The notes below the pieces were generated by a model. The model saw only the letters and a program-made list of their open reading frames with translations. It had not been told where the DNA came from and made no database searches. The position numbers and the translations under genes are program-made. DNA of 64,000 bases from contig NZ_CANLRL010000005.1 of assembly GCF_947493595.1 (NCBI RefSeq), positions 179,493-243,492 of the forward strand, in the 5' to 3' direction. Position 1 is the stretch's first letter; every line of letters starts with the position of its first letter. Below are positions 8,367 to 18,336 of the stretch, piece after piece. Source of the DNA: an uncultured Shimia sp. (GTDB lineage: Bacteria; Pseudomonadota; Alphaproteobacteria; Rhodobacterales; Rhodobacteraceae).

Positions 8367-10463
8367 TTAGCGCGTAAACGCCTGAACGTTGCCGGCGTCC
8401 ACGTTGATGATGTTGCCGGTCGACTTTGCTGATTTATCAGATGCAAAGAAATAGGCGGCTTCTGCGATGTCTTCGGGCAGTACCGAACGTTTGAGCATCG
8501 AACGGTTGCGATACATCTCCTCAAGCCCTTCCTTGTTGGTTCCGTAGGTATCAGCGCGCTGATCCAGCCAATCGCCTTCCCAGATTTTGGACCCCCGCAA
8601 AACAGCATCTGGATTCACGACGTTGACCCGAATACCCGCCTCGGCGCCTTCGAGTGCCAAACACCGGGCAAGATGAATCTCCGATGCTTTTGCTGTGCAA
8701 TAGGCCGAGGCATTCGGCGAGGCCGCAAGCCCGTTTTTAGATGCCACAAACACCACGGAGCCTCCCATGCCTTGAACGCGCATCATTTTGAACGCTTCGC
8801 GGGACACGAGAAAATAGCCAGTGGACAGGATGTCCATGTTCTTGTTCCAAAGTTCCAGCGTCGTTTTCTCAACCGGTGCTGACGATGCGATCCCAGCATT
8901 GGAAACAAGAATGTCGACCCCGCCAAATTCTACAGCGGTTTCAGCATAGGCGGATTCCACGGCAGCCTCGTCTGTCACGTTCATTACAACTGTCCGCAAA
9001 ACGTCGGCGCCAAAGCGTCCTGCCAAGTTTTGGTAGGTCGCTTCCAGGTTTTTGGCATCGATGTCTGCCAGCATCACGCATGCACCTTCCGAAAGGTAAC
9101 GTTCCGCTGTAGCAGCGCCGATGCCGCCAGCGCCGCCAGTAACCAACGCCACTTGACCTGCAAGGCTTTTGGGTTTGGGCATACGTTGAAGCTTGGCCTC
9201 TTCAAGCAGCCAGTATTCAATGTCAAAGGCTTCTTGTTCGGGCAGTCCGCAATACTCCGAAACCGCTACTGCGCCACGCATCACGTTGATGGCGTTGATA
9301 TAAAACTCGCCGGAAATTCGTGCGGTGGCTCTGTCTTTTGCGAACGTGATCATGCCAACACCCGGGATCAGGTAAACCACAGCATTCGGGTCTCTGAGGG
9401 CCGGGCTATCGTCGCGCTTGCAGCGCTCGTAATAGGCTGCATACCCTTCACGATAGGTCGCTATCTGTGCTTCCAAGCCCTCAAGAACCTCCGTGACGTT
9501 TTTCTTGGCCGGATCAAAATCGACAACCAATGGGCAGATTTTTGTGCGCAGGAAATGATCCGGGCAGGATGTTCCAAGTGCTGCGAGCGCAGGCATGTCC
9601 TTTGCGTTTACGAATTCCAGCACGGTCTCTGTGTCTACGAAGTTGCCAACCATGTGCTGTTGACCGGACACAAAACCTCGAATCGCGGGCATCAACTTCG
9701 CCGCCACTGCTCGACGCGCGCCATTAGACAGGCTCGTGTGAACAGCACCGCCAAACGCAGGGACATCCACCGTTTTCTTATCGAAGTACGCAATTGCTTT
9801 GTTGATGATTTCGAGGGTCAGCTCGTAACACGCCTTGGCGTCATCATCCCATGTGAATAAGCCGTGAGATTCGAGAACGACACCCTTTGCGTTTGGGTTC
9901 TCTTGGCAGAAATTCTCCAGCCAAAGGCCGAGTTCGTAACCCGGTTTTTTCCAGGGCAACCACCCAATTTCGTCCCCGAAAATCTCTTGGGTCATCGCCT
10001 TGCTATCTTTGGACGCTGCGATGGCAATGATTGCATCAGGGTGCATGTGGTCCACGTGCGCCTTGGGCACATATGCGTGCAGAGGCGTGTCGATAGAAGC
10101 CGCGCGGGGGTTCAAATTGAAGGTGCAGTGAGGCAGGTAGCTCACCATTTCGTCTTCGAATTCAACGCCGCGATACTTGCCTTTCAGCGCGCGCAGCTTG
10201 TCCATATAGAGTGTTGAGAAACCATCCATTTTGATGGATCCCACATCACCGCCCGACCCTTTGACCCACAAAACTTCGACGTTCTCGCCAGAGAGCGGAT
10301 CGTCTTGATGTACCTTTGCGGACGTATTGCCGCCGCCATAATTGGTCACGCGTTTGTCAGAGCCGAGCAGATTTGAGCGATAAAGAAGCTTTTCAGGTTC
10401 GCTCATGTGCGCTGCCTTGGCCTCATCCCATTGAGAAACAAGCCGGTTGGCTTCGGTTGCCAT
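8367..10463 (-). CDS. rhaD: Bifunctional rhamnulose-1-phosphate aldolase / short-chain alcohol dehydrogenase
   Basis: N-terminal class II aldolase (YGGGNTSAK, HMHPDAII) fused to SDR (VTGGAGGIGAATAERYL, YCTAKAS); start set at MATEANRLVSQ. Confidence 0.95.
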   Translation of the reverse strand: MATEANRLVSQWDEAKAAHMSEPEKLLYRSNLLGSDKRVTNYGGGNTSAKVHQDDPLSGENVEVLWVKGSGGDVGSIKMDGFSTLYMDKLRALKGKYRGVEFEDEMVSYLPHCTFNLNPRAASIDTPLHAYVPKAHVDHMHPDAIIAIAASKDSKAMTQEIFGDEIGWLPWKKPGYELGLWLENFCQENPNAKGVVLESHGLFTWDDDAKACYELTLEIINKAIAYFDKKTVDVPAFGGAVHTSLSNGARRAVAAKLMPAIRGFVSGQQHMVGNFVDTETVLEFVNAKDMPALAALGTSCPDHFLRTKICPLVVDFDPAKKNVTEVLEGLEAQIATYREGYAAYYERCKRDDSPALRDPNAVVYLIPGVGMITFAKDRATARISGEFYINAINVMRGAVAVSEYCGLPEQEAFDIEYWLLEEAKLQRMPKPKSLAGQVALVTGGAGGIGAATAERYLSEGACVMLADIDAKNLEATYQNLAGRFGADVLRTVVMNVTDEAAVESAYAETAVEFGGVDILVSNAGIASSAPVEKTTLELWNKNMDILSTGYFLVSREAFKMMRVQGMGGSVVFVASKNGLAASPNASAYCTAKASEIHLARCLALEGAEAGIRVNVVNPDAVLRGSKIWEGDWLDQRADTYGTNKEGLEEMYRNRSMLKRSVLPEDIAEAAYFFASDKSAKSTGNIINVDAGNVQAFTR

Positions 10464-10534
10464 TGTGATCTCCTCCCGATCCACAGATAGTTCAATCAGA
10501 TTTGGTCAAAGGTTGTGCGTGTTGCGACAGAATG

Positions 10535-10613
10535 TCAATCACAAACAATCATAAACGATCAATTACTGACTAAATATGGAAGAAGTTGACATTTAATGAT
10601 TGACAATGATTGA
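10535..10613. promoter_or_regulatory. Candidate operator in rhaD/rhaR divergent promoter
   Basis: Inverted arms TCAATCA-N4-CAATCAT (10535-10552) and ATGATTG-N4-TGATTGA (10596-10613). Confidence 0.55.
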
Positions 10614-10651
10614 ATGCTTGCGGCATCGTCAGCGTCAACGGGAGGAAAGTA

Positions 10652-11452
10652 ATGCACGAAAAGGAACGCAATAGGATCATACTGTCCGCAGTTCAGGATC
10701 GTCCGGTTGTGACGGTTTTGGAGCTGTGCAGCATGACTGGTGCGTCTGAAGCAACGATCCGTAGAGATATTGCTGCGTTACATGAAGCTAAGAAACTACG
10801 CCGAGTGCGCGGAGGCGCGGAGGCTTTGCACCCTAATCAACTGCCCGGTCTCGCCGGCAGACCTTTTGCGGTAAATGAGACGATCAATATCGCTCAAAAG
10901 CAAGCAATTGCACGCAGGGCTGTCGAGCTTTGTGAAGAGGGCGAGCCAATTATCATCAATGGTGGCACGACAACTTTTCAGATGGTGCACCCGCTGGCAA
11001 CGCGCCGGTGCCAAGTTTTCACCAACTCGTTTCCCATCGCGGAACATCTGCTGAAGAACTCCAAGAATACGGTTCTGATGTCTGGCGGCGTGATCTACCG
11101 GGAACAAAACATCGTGTTGTCGCCTTTCGACAACGATGTGACCAGAAACTTCTACGCGCGCCGCATGTTTATGGGCGCACAAGGGGTTGGGCCGTTGGGC
11201 GTGATGGAAGCAGACCCTTTGATCATACAAGCAGAGCAAAAGCTGATCGGCCAAGCCGACGAAGTCGTTTTGCTGGTGGATTCCGGGAAATTCAAAGAGC
11301 GCTCCAGCCTTGTGCTTTGCCCGCTCAAAGACATCGATGTCCTGATTACCGACGACGGTATCAGTGACCGCTCTGCCGCAATGGTGGAATCGGCGGACAT
11401 CAAACTGATCGTGGTGCCAGTCGGTGCCTCGAAGGAGGAGGCGGCATCGTAG
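10652..11452 (+). CDS. rhaR: DeoR family transcriptional regulator of rhamnose catabolism
   Basis: RIILSAVQDRPVVTVLELCSMTGASEATIRRDIAALHEAKKLRRVRGGA DeoR HTH; start after ggaggaa. Confidence 0.9.
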   Translation: MHEKERNRIILSAVQDRPVVTVLELCSMTGASEATIRRDIAALHEAKKLRRVRGGAEALHPNQLPGLAGRPFAVNETINIAQKQAIARRAVELCEEGEPIIINGGTTTFQMVHPLATRRCQVFTNSFPIAEHLLKNSKNTVLMSGGVIYREQNIVLSPFDNDVTRNFYARRMFMGAQGVGPLGVMEADPLIIQAEQKLIGQADEVVLLVDSGKFKERSSLVLCPLKDIDVLITDDGISDRSAAMVESADIKLIVVPVGASKEEAAS

Positions 11453-11507
11453 TCAGCCAATAGGAGACGGCGAGCCGTAAATTTAGGGGAACCAGGGAGG
11501 AAACCCA

Positions 11508-12497
11508 ATGAATTTTACCAAACTCATGACATCCGTAGCCGTTGCTGCGGGATTGTTCGCCGGTCCTGCGGCCGCAGATGACATGCGGATTGCTTTGGTT
11601 GTGAAAGCGCTCGGCATCGGTTTCTTTGAGGCTGCTGCGGAAGGCGCAGAGGAGGCCGCAAAGGAGATCGGCGGCGTAGAAATCATCTACACCGGCCCAA
11701 CCGACACCACTGCAGAAGGCCAGATCGAAGTTATCAATTCCCTGATTGCGCAGAAAGTTGACGCCATTGCCGTTTCTGCCAATGACACTGACGCGCTTGT
11801 TCCAACCCTCAAAAAAGCAATGCAGCGCGGTATCACCGTTGTGTCTTGGGACTCTGGCGTGGCCGAGGACGGCCGCCAGGCACATCTGAACCCGTCTTCC
11901 AATGCGCTGATCGGCAATATGATCATCAAACTCGCGGCTGATCACCTGCCTGACGGCGGCGAAGTTGCCGTCCTGTCCGCCACAACCACTTCGACGAACC
12001 AGAACATCTGGATCGACGAAATGAGCAAGGTTATGGGCAACTATGGCGGCATCGAAGTTGTGTCGACCGTTTATGGCGACGACTTGGCTGACAAATCTTA
12101 TCGTGAAGCCACCGGCCTGATGCAGTCCCACCCAGAGCTGGACGCGATCATTGCGCCGACATCTGTTGGCATTGTGGCCGCAGCGCAAGCCGTTGCAGAT
12201 GCAGGAAAAATTGGTCAGGTCAACGTAACCGGGCTGGGCCTGCCTTCCGAAATGGCAGGAGCCATCGAAAGCGGCGCGTCCAAGTCCTTTGCAATTTGGA
12301 ACCCGATCGATCTGGGCTACTCCGCGACGATGCTGGCACACCAACTGGCCACAGAGGCGGCGACCGCAGAACCTGGCGCTGAGATTTCGATCGGGCGTAT
12401 GGGCACCATCACGCTGGATGACACAAACGCTGCGGCCATGGCCGACCCGTTTGTCTATGACGCCAGCAACATCGATGATTTCAAAGAAATCTTCTAA
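11508..12497 (+). CDS. rhaS: Rhamnose ABC transporter substrate-binding protein
   Basis: Signal peptide, LacI-type periplasmic binding fold (GADTTAEGQ-like region, DAIAVSANDTDALVPTLKKAMQRGI). Confidence 0.92.
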   Translation: MNFTKLMTSVAVAAGLFAGPAAADDMRIALVVKALGIGFFEAAAEGAEEAAKEIGGVEIIYTGPTDTTAEGQIEVINSLIAQKVDAIAVSANDTDALVPTLKKAMQRGITVVSWDSGVAEDGRQAHLNPSSNALIGNMIIKLAADHLPDGGEVAVLSATTTSTNQNIWIDEMSKVMGNYGGIEVVSTVYGDDLADKSYREATGLMQSHPELDAIIAPTSVGIVAAAQAVADAGKIGQVNVTGLGLPSEMAGAIESGASKSFAIWNPIDLGYSATMLAHQLATEAATAEPGAEISIGRMGTITLDDTNAAAMADPFVYDASNIDDFKEIF

Positions 12498-12515
12498 GCT
12501 AACTCCCAAGGAAGG

Positions 12516-12547
12516 GGGCGGCGTGATATCTGCGTCGCCCTTTTTTT
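12516..12547 (+). terminator. Intra-operonic terminator/attenuator between rhaS and rhaT
   Basis: gggcggcg-tgatatctg-cgtcgccc + TTTTTTT. Confidence 0.75.
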
Positions 12548-12585
12548 AAACTACTATTGGCCTGTAGCAGGCTTGAGACGGGGAT

Positions 12586-14136
12586 ATGCATATGAGCCAT
12601 CTCGCTCCATCCAGTGACAGCAGCGCGGCCCAAGCCCCTATTCTGTCTTTGGATAAAATCACCAAGTCCTTTCCCGGTGTCAAAGCGCTGGATGGCGTTG
12701 ATCTGCATCTTTATCCCGGCGAGGTCACCGCGCTGATCGGCGAGAACGGCGCGGGCAAGTCCACAGTTGTGAAAACACTGACGGGAATTTATCAGCCCGA
12801 CGGCGGGCGTATCATTATGGATGGTCAGCCTGTACATTTCTTGGCACCCCAAGATGCCGCTGATGCCGGTGTGACCGCTATTCACCAAGAGACTGTACTG
12901 TTTGACGAGCTAACGGTGGCGGAAAACGTATTTATTGGGCACGCTCCCAAAACGCGGTTTGGTCTGATTGACACAAAGGCCATGCACCTCAGGACAGCGG
13001 AAATCCTTACGTTAATCGGCGCAAACATTGACGCTGGTGTTAAGCTCAAAGATCTGGGGATTGCGTCTCGCCACCTTGTGGCCATCGCCCGCGCCCTGTC
13101 GATTGAGGCGCGCGTGGTGATTATGGACGAGCCGACTGCCGCTCTCAGTCAAACGGAAATCGAAGAGCTCTACGAATTGGTCGACACCCTGAAAGCTCAG
13201 GGGAAAGCAATCCTGTTTATTTCCCACAAGTTCGATGAGATCTTTCGGATCGCGGACCGATACACGGTTTTCAGAGACGGGCAATTTGTCGGGGACGGCA
13301 AAATTGCGGACGTTCAAGAAAGCGATCTCGTTCAAATGATGGTTGGCCGTGCGGTGGAGCAACTATTTCCCAAGCGCCACGCTGAAATCGGTGCTGAAGT
13401 TCTTAAGGTCGTTGGTTACAGCCACCCAACAGAGTTCGAAGACATCAACTTCACTCTGAGGCAGGGGGAGATCCTCGGTTTTTACGGGTTGGTTGGTGCC
13501 GGGCGGTCCGAGTTTATGCAATCTCTGATTGGCATCACACGGCCCTCCAAAGGCGCGGCGCGTATTGACGACAAGGTGCGGGTCATCCGCTCGCCAGCCG
13601 ACGCGATCAAGGCGGGGATCGTCTATGTTCCTGAGGATCGGGGCAAACAAGGCGCGATCCTGGATATGCCCATTTTTCAGAATGTGACCTTGCCGTCATT
13701 GAACAAAACCTCTCGTGACGGCTTCCTTCGACTGGCGGAAGAATTTGCGCTCGCGCGTGAGTACACGGAAAGACTGGATCTACGTGCGGCTTCGTTAGAC
13801 ACAAACGTTGGCGCGCTGTCCGGCGGCAATCAGCAAAAGGTGGTTATTGCCAAATGGCTTGCCACCCAGCCCCGCGTCATCATTCTCGACGAGCCCACAA
13901 AAGGGATCGACATTGGTTCCAAAGCGGCGGTGCACGATTTTATGTCGGAACTTGCGTCACAGGGCCTGTCGGTGATCATGGTCTCCTCGGAAATCCCAGA
14001 GGTTCTGGGGATGTCTGACCGGGTCATAGTGATGCGCGAGGGCCGAATGGTGGCGGAGCTGGAAGGCGCAGAATTGTCACCGGAAACGCTGGTGCGACAC
14101 GCTGTTGGCATTCAGGTTGAAGGAGATGCGGCATGA
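12586..14136 (+). CDS. rhaT: Rhamnose ABC transporter ATP-binding protein (two ATPase domains)
   Basis: GENGAGKSTVVKTLTG, second domain GLVGAGRSEFMQSL, LSGGNQQKVVIAKWL. Confidence 0.93.
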   Translation: MHMSHLAPSSDSSAAQAPILSLDKITKSFPGVKALDGVDLHLYPGEVTALIGENGAGKSTVVKTLTGIYQPDGGRIIMDGQPVHFLAPQDAADAGVTAIHQETVLFDELTVAENVFIGHAPKTRFGLIDTKAMHLRTAEILTLIGANIDAGVKLKDLGIASRHLVAIARALSIEARVVIMDEPTAALSQTEIEELYELVDTLKAQGKAILFISHKFDEIFRIADRYTVFRDGQFVGDGKIADVQESDLVQMMVGRAVEQLFPKRHAEIGAEVLKVVGYSHPTEFEDINFTLRQGEILGFYGLVGAGRSEFMQSLIGITRPSKGAARIDDKVRVIRSPADAIKAGIVYVPEDRGKQGAILDMPIFQNVTLPSLNKTSRDGFLRLAEEFALAREYTERLDLRAASLDTNVGALSGGNQQKVVIAKWLATQPRVIILDEPTKGIDIGSKAAVHDFMSELASQGLSVIMVSSEIPEVLGMSDRVIVMREGRMVAELEGAELSPETLVRHAVGIQVEGDAA

Positions 14137-15110
14137 GCTATCTCAAGTCACGCGAGGCCATCCTGTTTGGCGCTATTGGTTGCCTGCTGTTGGTCGTCGC
14201 AACCCGGTTTCCTGGGTTTGTCGCACCGCAAAACCTTGTCGCAGTGTTCACTGACACGTCTCCCTTGATGATCCTTGCAGTTGGTCAAATGGCGGTGATC
14301 CTGACCCGCTGTATCGATTTGTCCGTGGCTGCCAACCTGGCTTTGACTGGCATGGTCTGCGCCATGATCAATGTGGCCGCTCCAGATTTGCCGGTTGCGG
14401 TCATCTTGGCTGTGTCCATTGCGATGGGGGCGATGTTGGGGGCAATCAATGGTATTCTGGTTTGGAAGCTGAGTATTCCGCCAATTGTGGTCACGCTTGG
14501 GACCATGACCATTTTTCGCGGCATTATTTTCCTTTTGACTGAAGGAAAGTGGATCAATGCCCACGAAATGAGCCCTCACTTCACCGGGTTCCCGCGCGCA
14601 GACATTCTGGGAATGTCCGTGTTGGGGTGGATCGCCGTCGTGGTCTCGGTTGTCATGATCGTGGCAATGTCCCGCACCTCATTGGGGCGATCGATCTACG
14701 CCGTTGGGGGCAACCCACACGCAGCAGTTTACACAGGAATAGACGTGGGCAAGACGCAGTTTGCGGCCTTTGTGATATCCGGGATGCTGGCTGGCCTGAC
14801 AGGATATCTTTGGGTGGCGCGGTATTCGGTTGCCTATGTCGATATCGCCGGAGGATTTGAGCTTGATGTTGTTGCTGCCTGCGTAATCGGCGGGGTCTCC
14901 ATTGCCGGCGGGGCCGGCACGGTTGCTGGAACACTTCTGGGCGCCCTGTTCCTTGGTGTCGTAAAAAACGCGCTTCCCGTAGTGGACATTTCTCCCTTCT
15001 GGCAGCTCGCCATCTCCGGCGCGGCCATCATCATTGCGGTTGCTTTCAATGCGCAATCGGGACGCTCCAAAGGGCGCGTTATTCTGAAATCTGCGGAGCA
15101 CGCACAATGA
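14133..15110 (+). CDS. rhaP: Rhamnose ABC transporter permease
   Basis: RbsC-like permease; 4-bp overlap with rhaT. Confidence 0.9.
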   Translation: MSYLKSREAILFGAIGCLLLVVATRFPGFVAPQNLVAVFTDTSPLMILAVGQMAVILTRCIDLSVAANLALTGMVCAMINVAAPDLPVAVILAVSIAMGAMLGAINGILVWKLSIPPIVVTLGTMTIFRGIIFLLTEGKWINAHEMSPHFTGFPRADILGMSVLGWIAVVVSVVMIVAMSRTSLGRSIYAVGGNPHAAVYTGIDVGKTQFAAFVISGMLAGLTGYLWVARYSVAYVDIAGGFELDVVAACVIGGVSIAGGAGTVAGTLLGALFLGVVKNALPVVDISPFWQLAISGAAIIIAVAFNAQSGRSKGRVILKSAEHAQ

Positions 15111-16108
15111 GCCTTGTCGAAAACGCCCCCCGTCACATTCCCGATCGACTGCGTCATCCGCTTCAGGAAAAGCTGGTGCGTTGGGAAAGCCTGTTGCTGG
15201 CCGTTGCGGTGGCCATATTCATCCTGAACAGCCTGGCATCACCATATTTCCTAAACGCATGGAACTTGTCGGACGCCACATTCAACTTCACTGAGAAAGC
15301 AATGATCGCCTTTGCCATGGCGCTGCTGATCATTTCAGGAGAAATTGATCTCTCGGTAGCAGCCATTATTGCGCTTGCGTCAACCGCGATGGGGGTGGCT
15401 ATGGAAATGGGCGCGGGTACACCCGCGTTGGTGCTGGTTGGCCTGACCACAGGTCTCATGTGTGGGGCCTTTAATGGTGCCCTTGTGACCAAGCTTGGCC
15501 TGCCATCCATCGTAGTCACCATCGGCACTATGAGCCTGTTTCGCGGCATCAGCTATATCGTGCTTGGTGATGGCGCCTTCAGAGGCTATCCGAGTTCATT
15601 TTCCTGGTTTGGCCAGGGCTATGTTTTCTGGGTCATCTCCGTTGAACTTGTCATCTTTGCCATTCTTGCTGTCGTGTTTGGTGTTCTGCTTCACAAGACT
15701 AATTTTGGGCGCATGGTCTACGCAATTGGCAACAATCCTACCGGAGCGCTTTTTTCCGGGGTGCGTGTTGACCGGGTCAAAATGACCCTGTTCCTACTCA
15801 CTGGTTTGATGTCCGGATTGGCGGCCGTTTGCTTGACATCCAGGCTTGGCTCGACCCGTCCTTCAATCGCTTCGGGTATGGAACTTGAGATCGTCACCAT
15901 GGTTGTGCTGGGGGGCGTGAATATTCTGGGGGGATCAGGCTCCATTCCAGGCGTTGTAATTGCGGCCTTTGTGATGGGTTTGGTTACTTTTGGACTTGGG
16001 CTGCTGAATGTACCCGGCATCGTCATGTCGATTTTCATAGGCTTACTTCTGATCGGCGTGATTGCATTGCCTCGTCTCTGGGCAATGTGGCGCAACAACG
16101 CGAGGTGA
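15107..16108 (+). CDS. rhaQ: Rhamnose ABC transporter permease
   Basis: RbsC-like permease paralog; 4-bp overlap with rhaP. Confidence 0.9.
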   Translation: MSLVENAPRHIPDRLRHPLQEKLVRWESLLLAVAVAIFILNSLASPYFLNAWNLSDATFNFTEKAMIAFAMALLIISGEIDLSVAAIIALASTAMGVAMEMGAGTPALVLVGLTTGLMCGAFNGALVTKLGLPSIVVTIGTMSLFRGISYIVLGDGAFRGYPSSFSWFGQGYVFWVISVELVIFAILAVVFGVLLHKTNFGRMVYAIGNNPTGALFSGVRVDRVKMTLFLLTGLMSGLAAVCLTSRLGSTRPSIASGMELEIVTMVVLGGVNILGGSGSIPGVVIAAFVMGLVTFGLGLLNVPGIVMSIFIGLLLIGVIALPRLWAMWRNNAR

Positions 16109-16112
16109 GAAC

Positions 16113-16427
16113 ATGGAAAAGGTGGCATTCTGCATGAAACTTCACGCCGACAAAATTGATGAATACCGTGAGCGCCATGACGCGATATGGCCGGAGCTTG
16201 TGGGCTTGCTAAAAGACGCGGGCGTGGAAGACTATTCCATACACCTCAACCCCAAGACACATCAGCTTTTTGGTGTGTTGTGGCGTCGTGAGGATCACGG
16301 CATGGACCACCTTCCAGACCATCCAGTAATGAAACGCTGGTGGGCCTATATGGCCGACATTATGGACACAAATGCCGACAATAGCCCTGTGTTGACAGAT
16401 CTTGAGCAAGTGTTTCACTTGCCATGA
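16113..16427 (+). CDS. rhaM: L-rhamnose mutarotase
   Basis: [45 protein letters not shown]. Confidence 0.95.
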   Translation: MEKVAFCMKLHADKIDEYRERHDAIWPELVGLLKDAGVEDYSIHLNPKTHQLFGVLWRREDHGMDHLPDHPVMKRWWAYMADIMDTNADNSPVLTDLEQVFHLP

Positions 16428-17809
16428 CCGATCTGACTATGGCCCGTAAAAATGTCGCCGTCATTGACGTAGGCAAGACCAACGCCAAGCTGGCTCTCGT
16501 CGATGGCAACACGTTGACGGAAGTGGCGGTTGTCACCCGCCCGAACACGGTCATTCCCGGTCCGCCTTATCCACATTTTGATCTTGAGGGGCATTGGCAG
16601 TTCTTTCTGGAAGCGCTGAAGGCCTTCAATACGAAGTATGGAATCGATGCGATTTCAATCACCACGCATGGTGCTTCCATTGTGCTTCTACAGGCTGATG
16701 GCACTCTGGCCACGCCCATGCTTGACTACGAATTTGATGGCCCCAATGCCCTGGCTGAAGCATACGATAAGCTTCGACCGCCATTCTCTGAGACTGGTTC
16801 GCCAAGGCTTGCTGGCGGGCTAAACGTAGGCGCACAACTGCATTGGTTGTTGAAAACCGATCCGGCTTTGTTGTCGCGTACGGAACATGTGATCACCTAT
16901 CCCCAGTACTGGGGTTTTCGCCTGACCGGGAATATGGCTTGCGACGTTACATCCCTTGGGTGTCATACAGATCTTTGGAACCCGTGGAAGAGGCAGCCAT
17001 CTTCGTTGCCCGCAAGACTGGGAATTTCGGAAAAACTTGCGGCATCGCGGAGGTCTTCCGAGGTTTTGGGGACAGTCAGCGACGGGATAAGTCGCATCAC
17101 CGGTTTGCCCGACAACACACCGGTTCTCTGCGGAATTCACGACAGCAACGCCTCTCTTGTGCCCTATCTAAACCACGACGATGGCCCAACTTCAGTTGTG
17201 TCTACTGGAACTTGGGTTATCTGTATGGCGCTTGGTTCTCCCAATTCCAAAGAACTGGATTCCGATCGGGACACATTGGTAAACGTAAACGCATTGGGTG
17301 AACCAGTGCCTTCGGCCCGCTTTATGGGCGGGCGCGAGTATGAGATCATTCTAAACGGTTCACTGAGCATCCCTACAGATGAAGATCGCCGGGAAGTTCA
17401 CGAGAAGCACATAATGTTACTACCTTCTGTAGTGTCGGAGAGCGGCCCATTCCGCGGGCAAAGTATGAGTTGGTCGCGCGAGCCTAAAACCGACGGGCAA
17501 AAGGTGTATGCACTTTCATTGTATCTGGCGTTGATGACCGACTTCTGTCTTGGGCTGATCGGCGGGACAGGCGCAACTGTCGTCGAAGGCCCTTTCGCCA
17601 AGAACGGTGACTATGTGGATATGCTTATGACATTGCGCGAGCGTGGGGTCGCAACGGCTAAGTCGGCAACTGGAACCAGTGTGGGGGCGGCGATGCTTTA
17701 TCAGGAACTTGCTTCACCAAATTCAAACGTAGAGAGATGCGGATCGCCCAATCCAATGCTGCTTGAGTATGCGCGGAAATGGCAGTCATCCGTCACTCAT
17801 TGCCAATAG
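16424..17809 (+). CDS. rhaK: Rhamnulokinase-like FGGY carbohydrate kinase
   Basis: [15 protein letters not shown]...; 4-bp overlap with mutarotase; operon position. Confidence 0.9.
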   Translation: MTDLTMARKNVAVIDVGKTNAKLALVDGNTLTEVAVVTRPNTVIPGPPYPHFDLEGHWQFFLEALKAFNTKYGIDAISITTHGASIVLLQADGTLATPMLDYEFDGPNALAEAYDKLRPPFSETGSPRLAGGLNVGAQLHWLLKTDPALLSRTEHVITYPQYWGFRLTGNMACDVTSLGCHTDLWNPWKRQPSSLPARLGISEKLAASRRSSEVLGTVSDGISRITGLPDNTPVLCGIHDSNASLVPYLNHDDGPTSVVSTGTWVICMALGSPNSKELDSDRDTLVNVNALGEPVPSARFMGGREYEIILNGSLSIPTDEDRREVHEKHIMLLPSVVSESGPFRGQSMSWSREPKTDGQKVYALSLYLALMTDFCLGLIGGTGATVVEGPFAKNGDYVDMLMTLRERGVATAKSATGTSVGAAMLYQELASPNSNVERCGSPNPMLLEYARKWQSSVTHCQ

Positions 17810-18336
17810 CCGACGTTGGATCAGATCGCAGCGAGTGTCAGCTAACCGCCCTTCCTGCTTCAGACGTCCCCTGTGCTGCACTGCGCACCAATGTCGTAAA
17901 AGGGCTGGGAGCCGACCTCAGGGCACAAATGCTTGTCCAACGAGCGCTTGACCGGCTTCGACGAGAGGTGCAAATGGCGGCATTGCGCAGTTAGCGCCCT
18001 TTGCAAAGTTTGGCTGGGTTCCCAACAGCGGACCTTCGTGCAAAGCGCGGCGTATGACGATAGAGAGCCCAACCTGTACCTTAGATATTTCTGCCGCGCG
18101 CGCTCGCAGCGTGAAAAATGCGGCATGAGCAAAAAACTTCACGCCGCCGCGCAGCGAGACAAGTGGTCATTCGTGGAAATAGCAGCATGGGTCAGGCGTC
18201 GAATTTACAGGTTGCGCGACGGAGCGGGCATTCGTCATGATGCTGACAACTGGCTTACATCGTCTTTAGCGAACGAAACCTGCGTAATTGAAATTCCGAT
18301 TCGAAGAATTGTCAGGTCAAATGAAACCAGACCCAA

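Noticed and set aside
9030-9860. 276-aa ORF on + strand
   Set aside because: Antisense to the rhaD fusion gene.
11400-12509. 369-aa ORF on - strand
   Set aside because: Antisense shadow of rhaS, which has a signal peptide and a binding-protein fold.
17810-18330. Possible small genes in the gap between rhaK and the porin
   Set aside because: ORFs on both strands lack start/SD support and family motifs; looks like decayed intergenic sequence.
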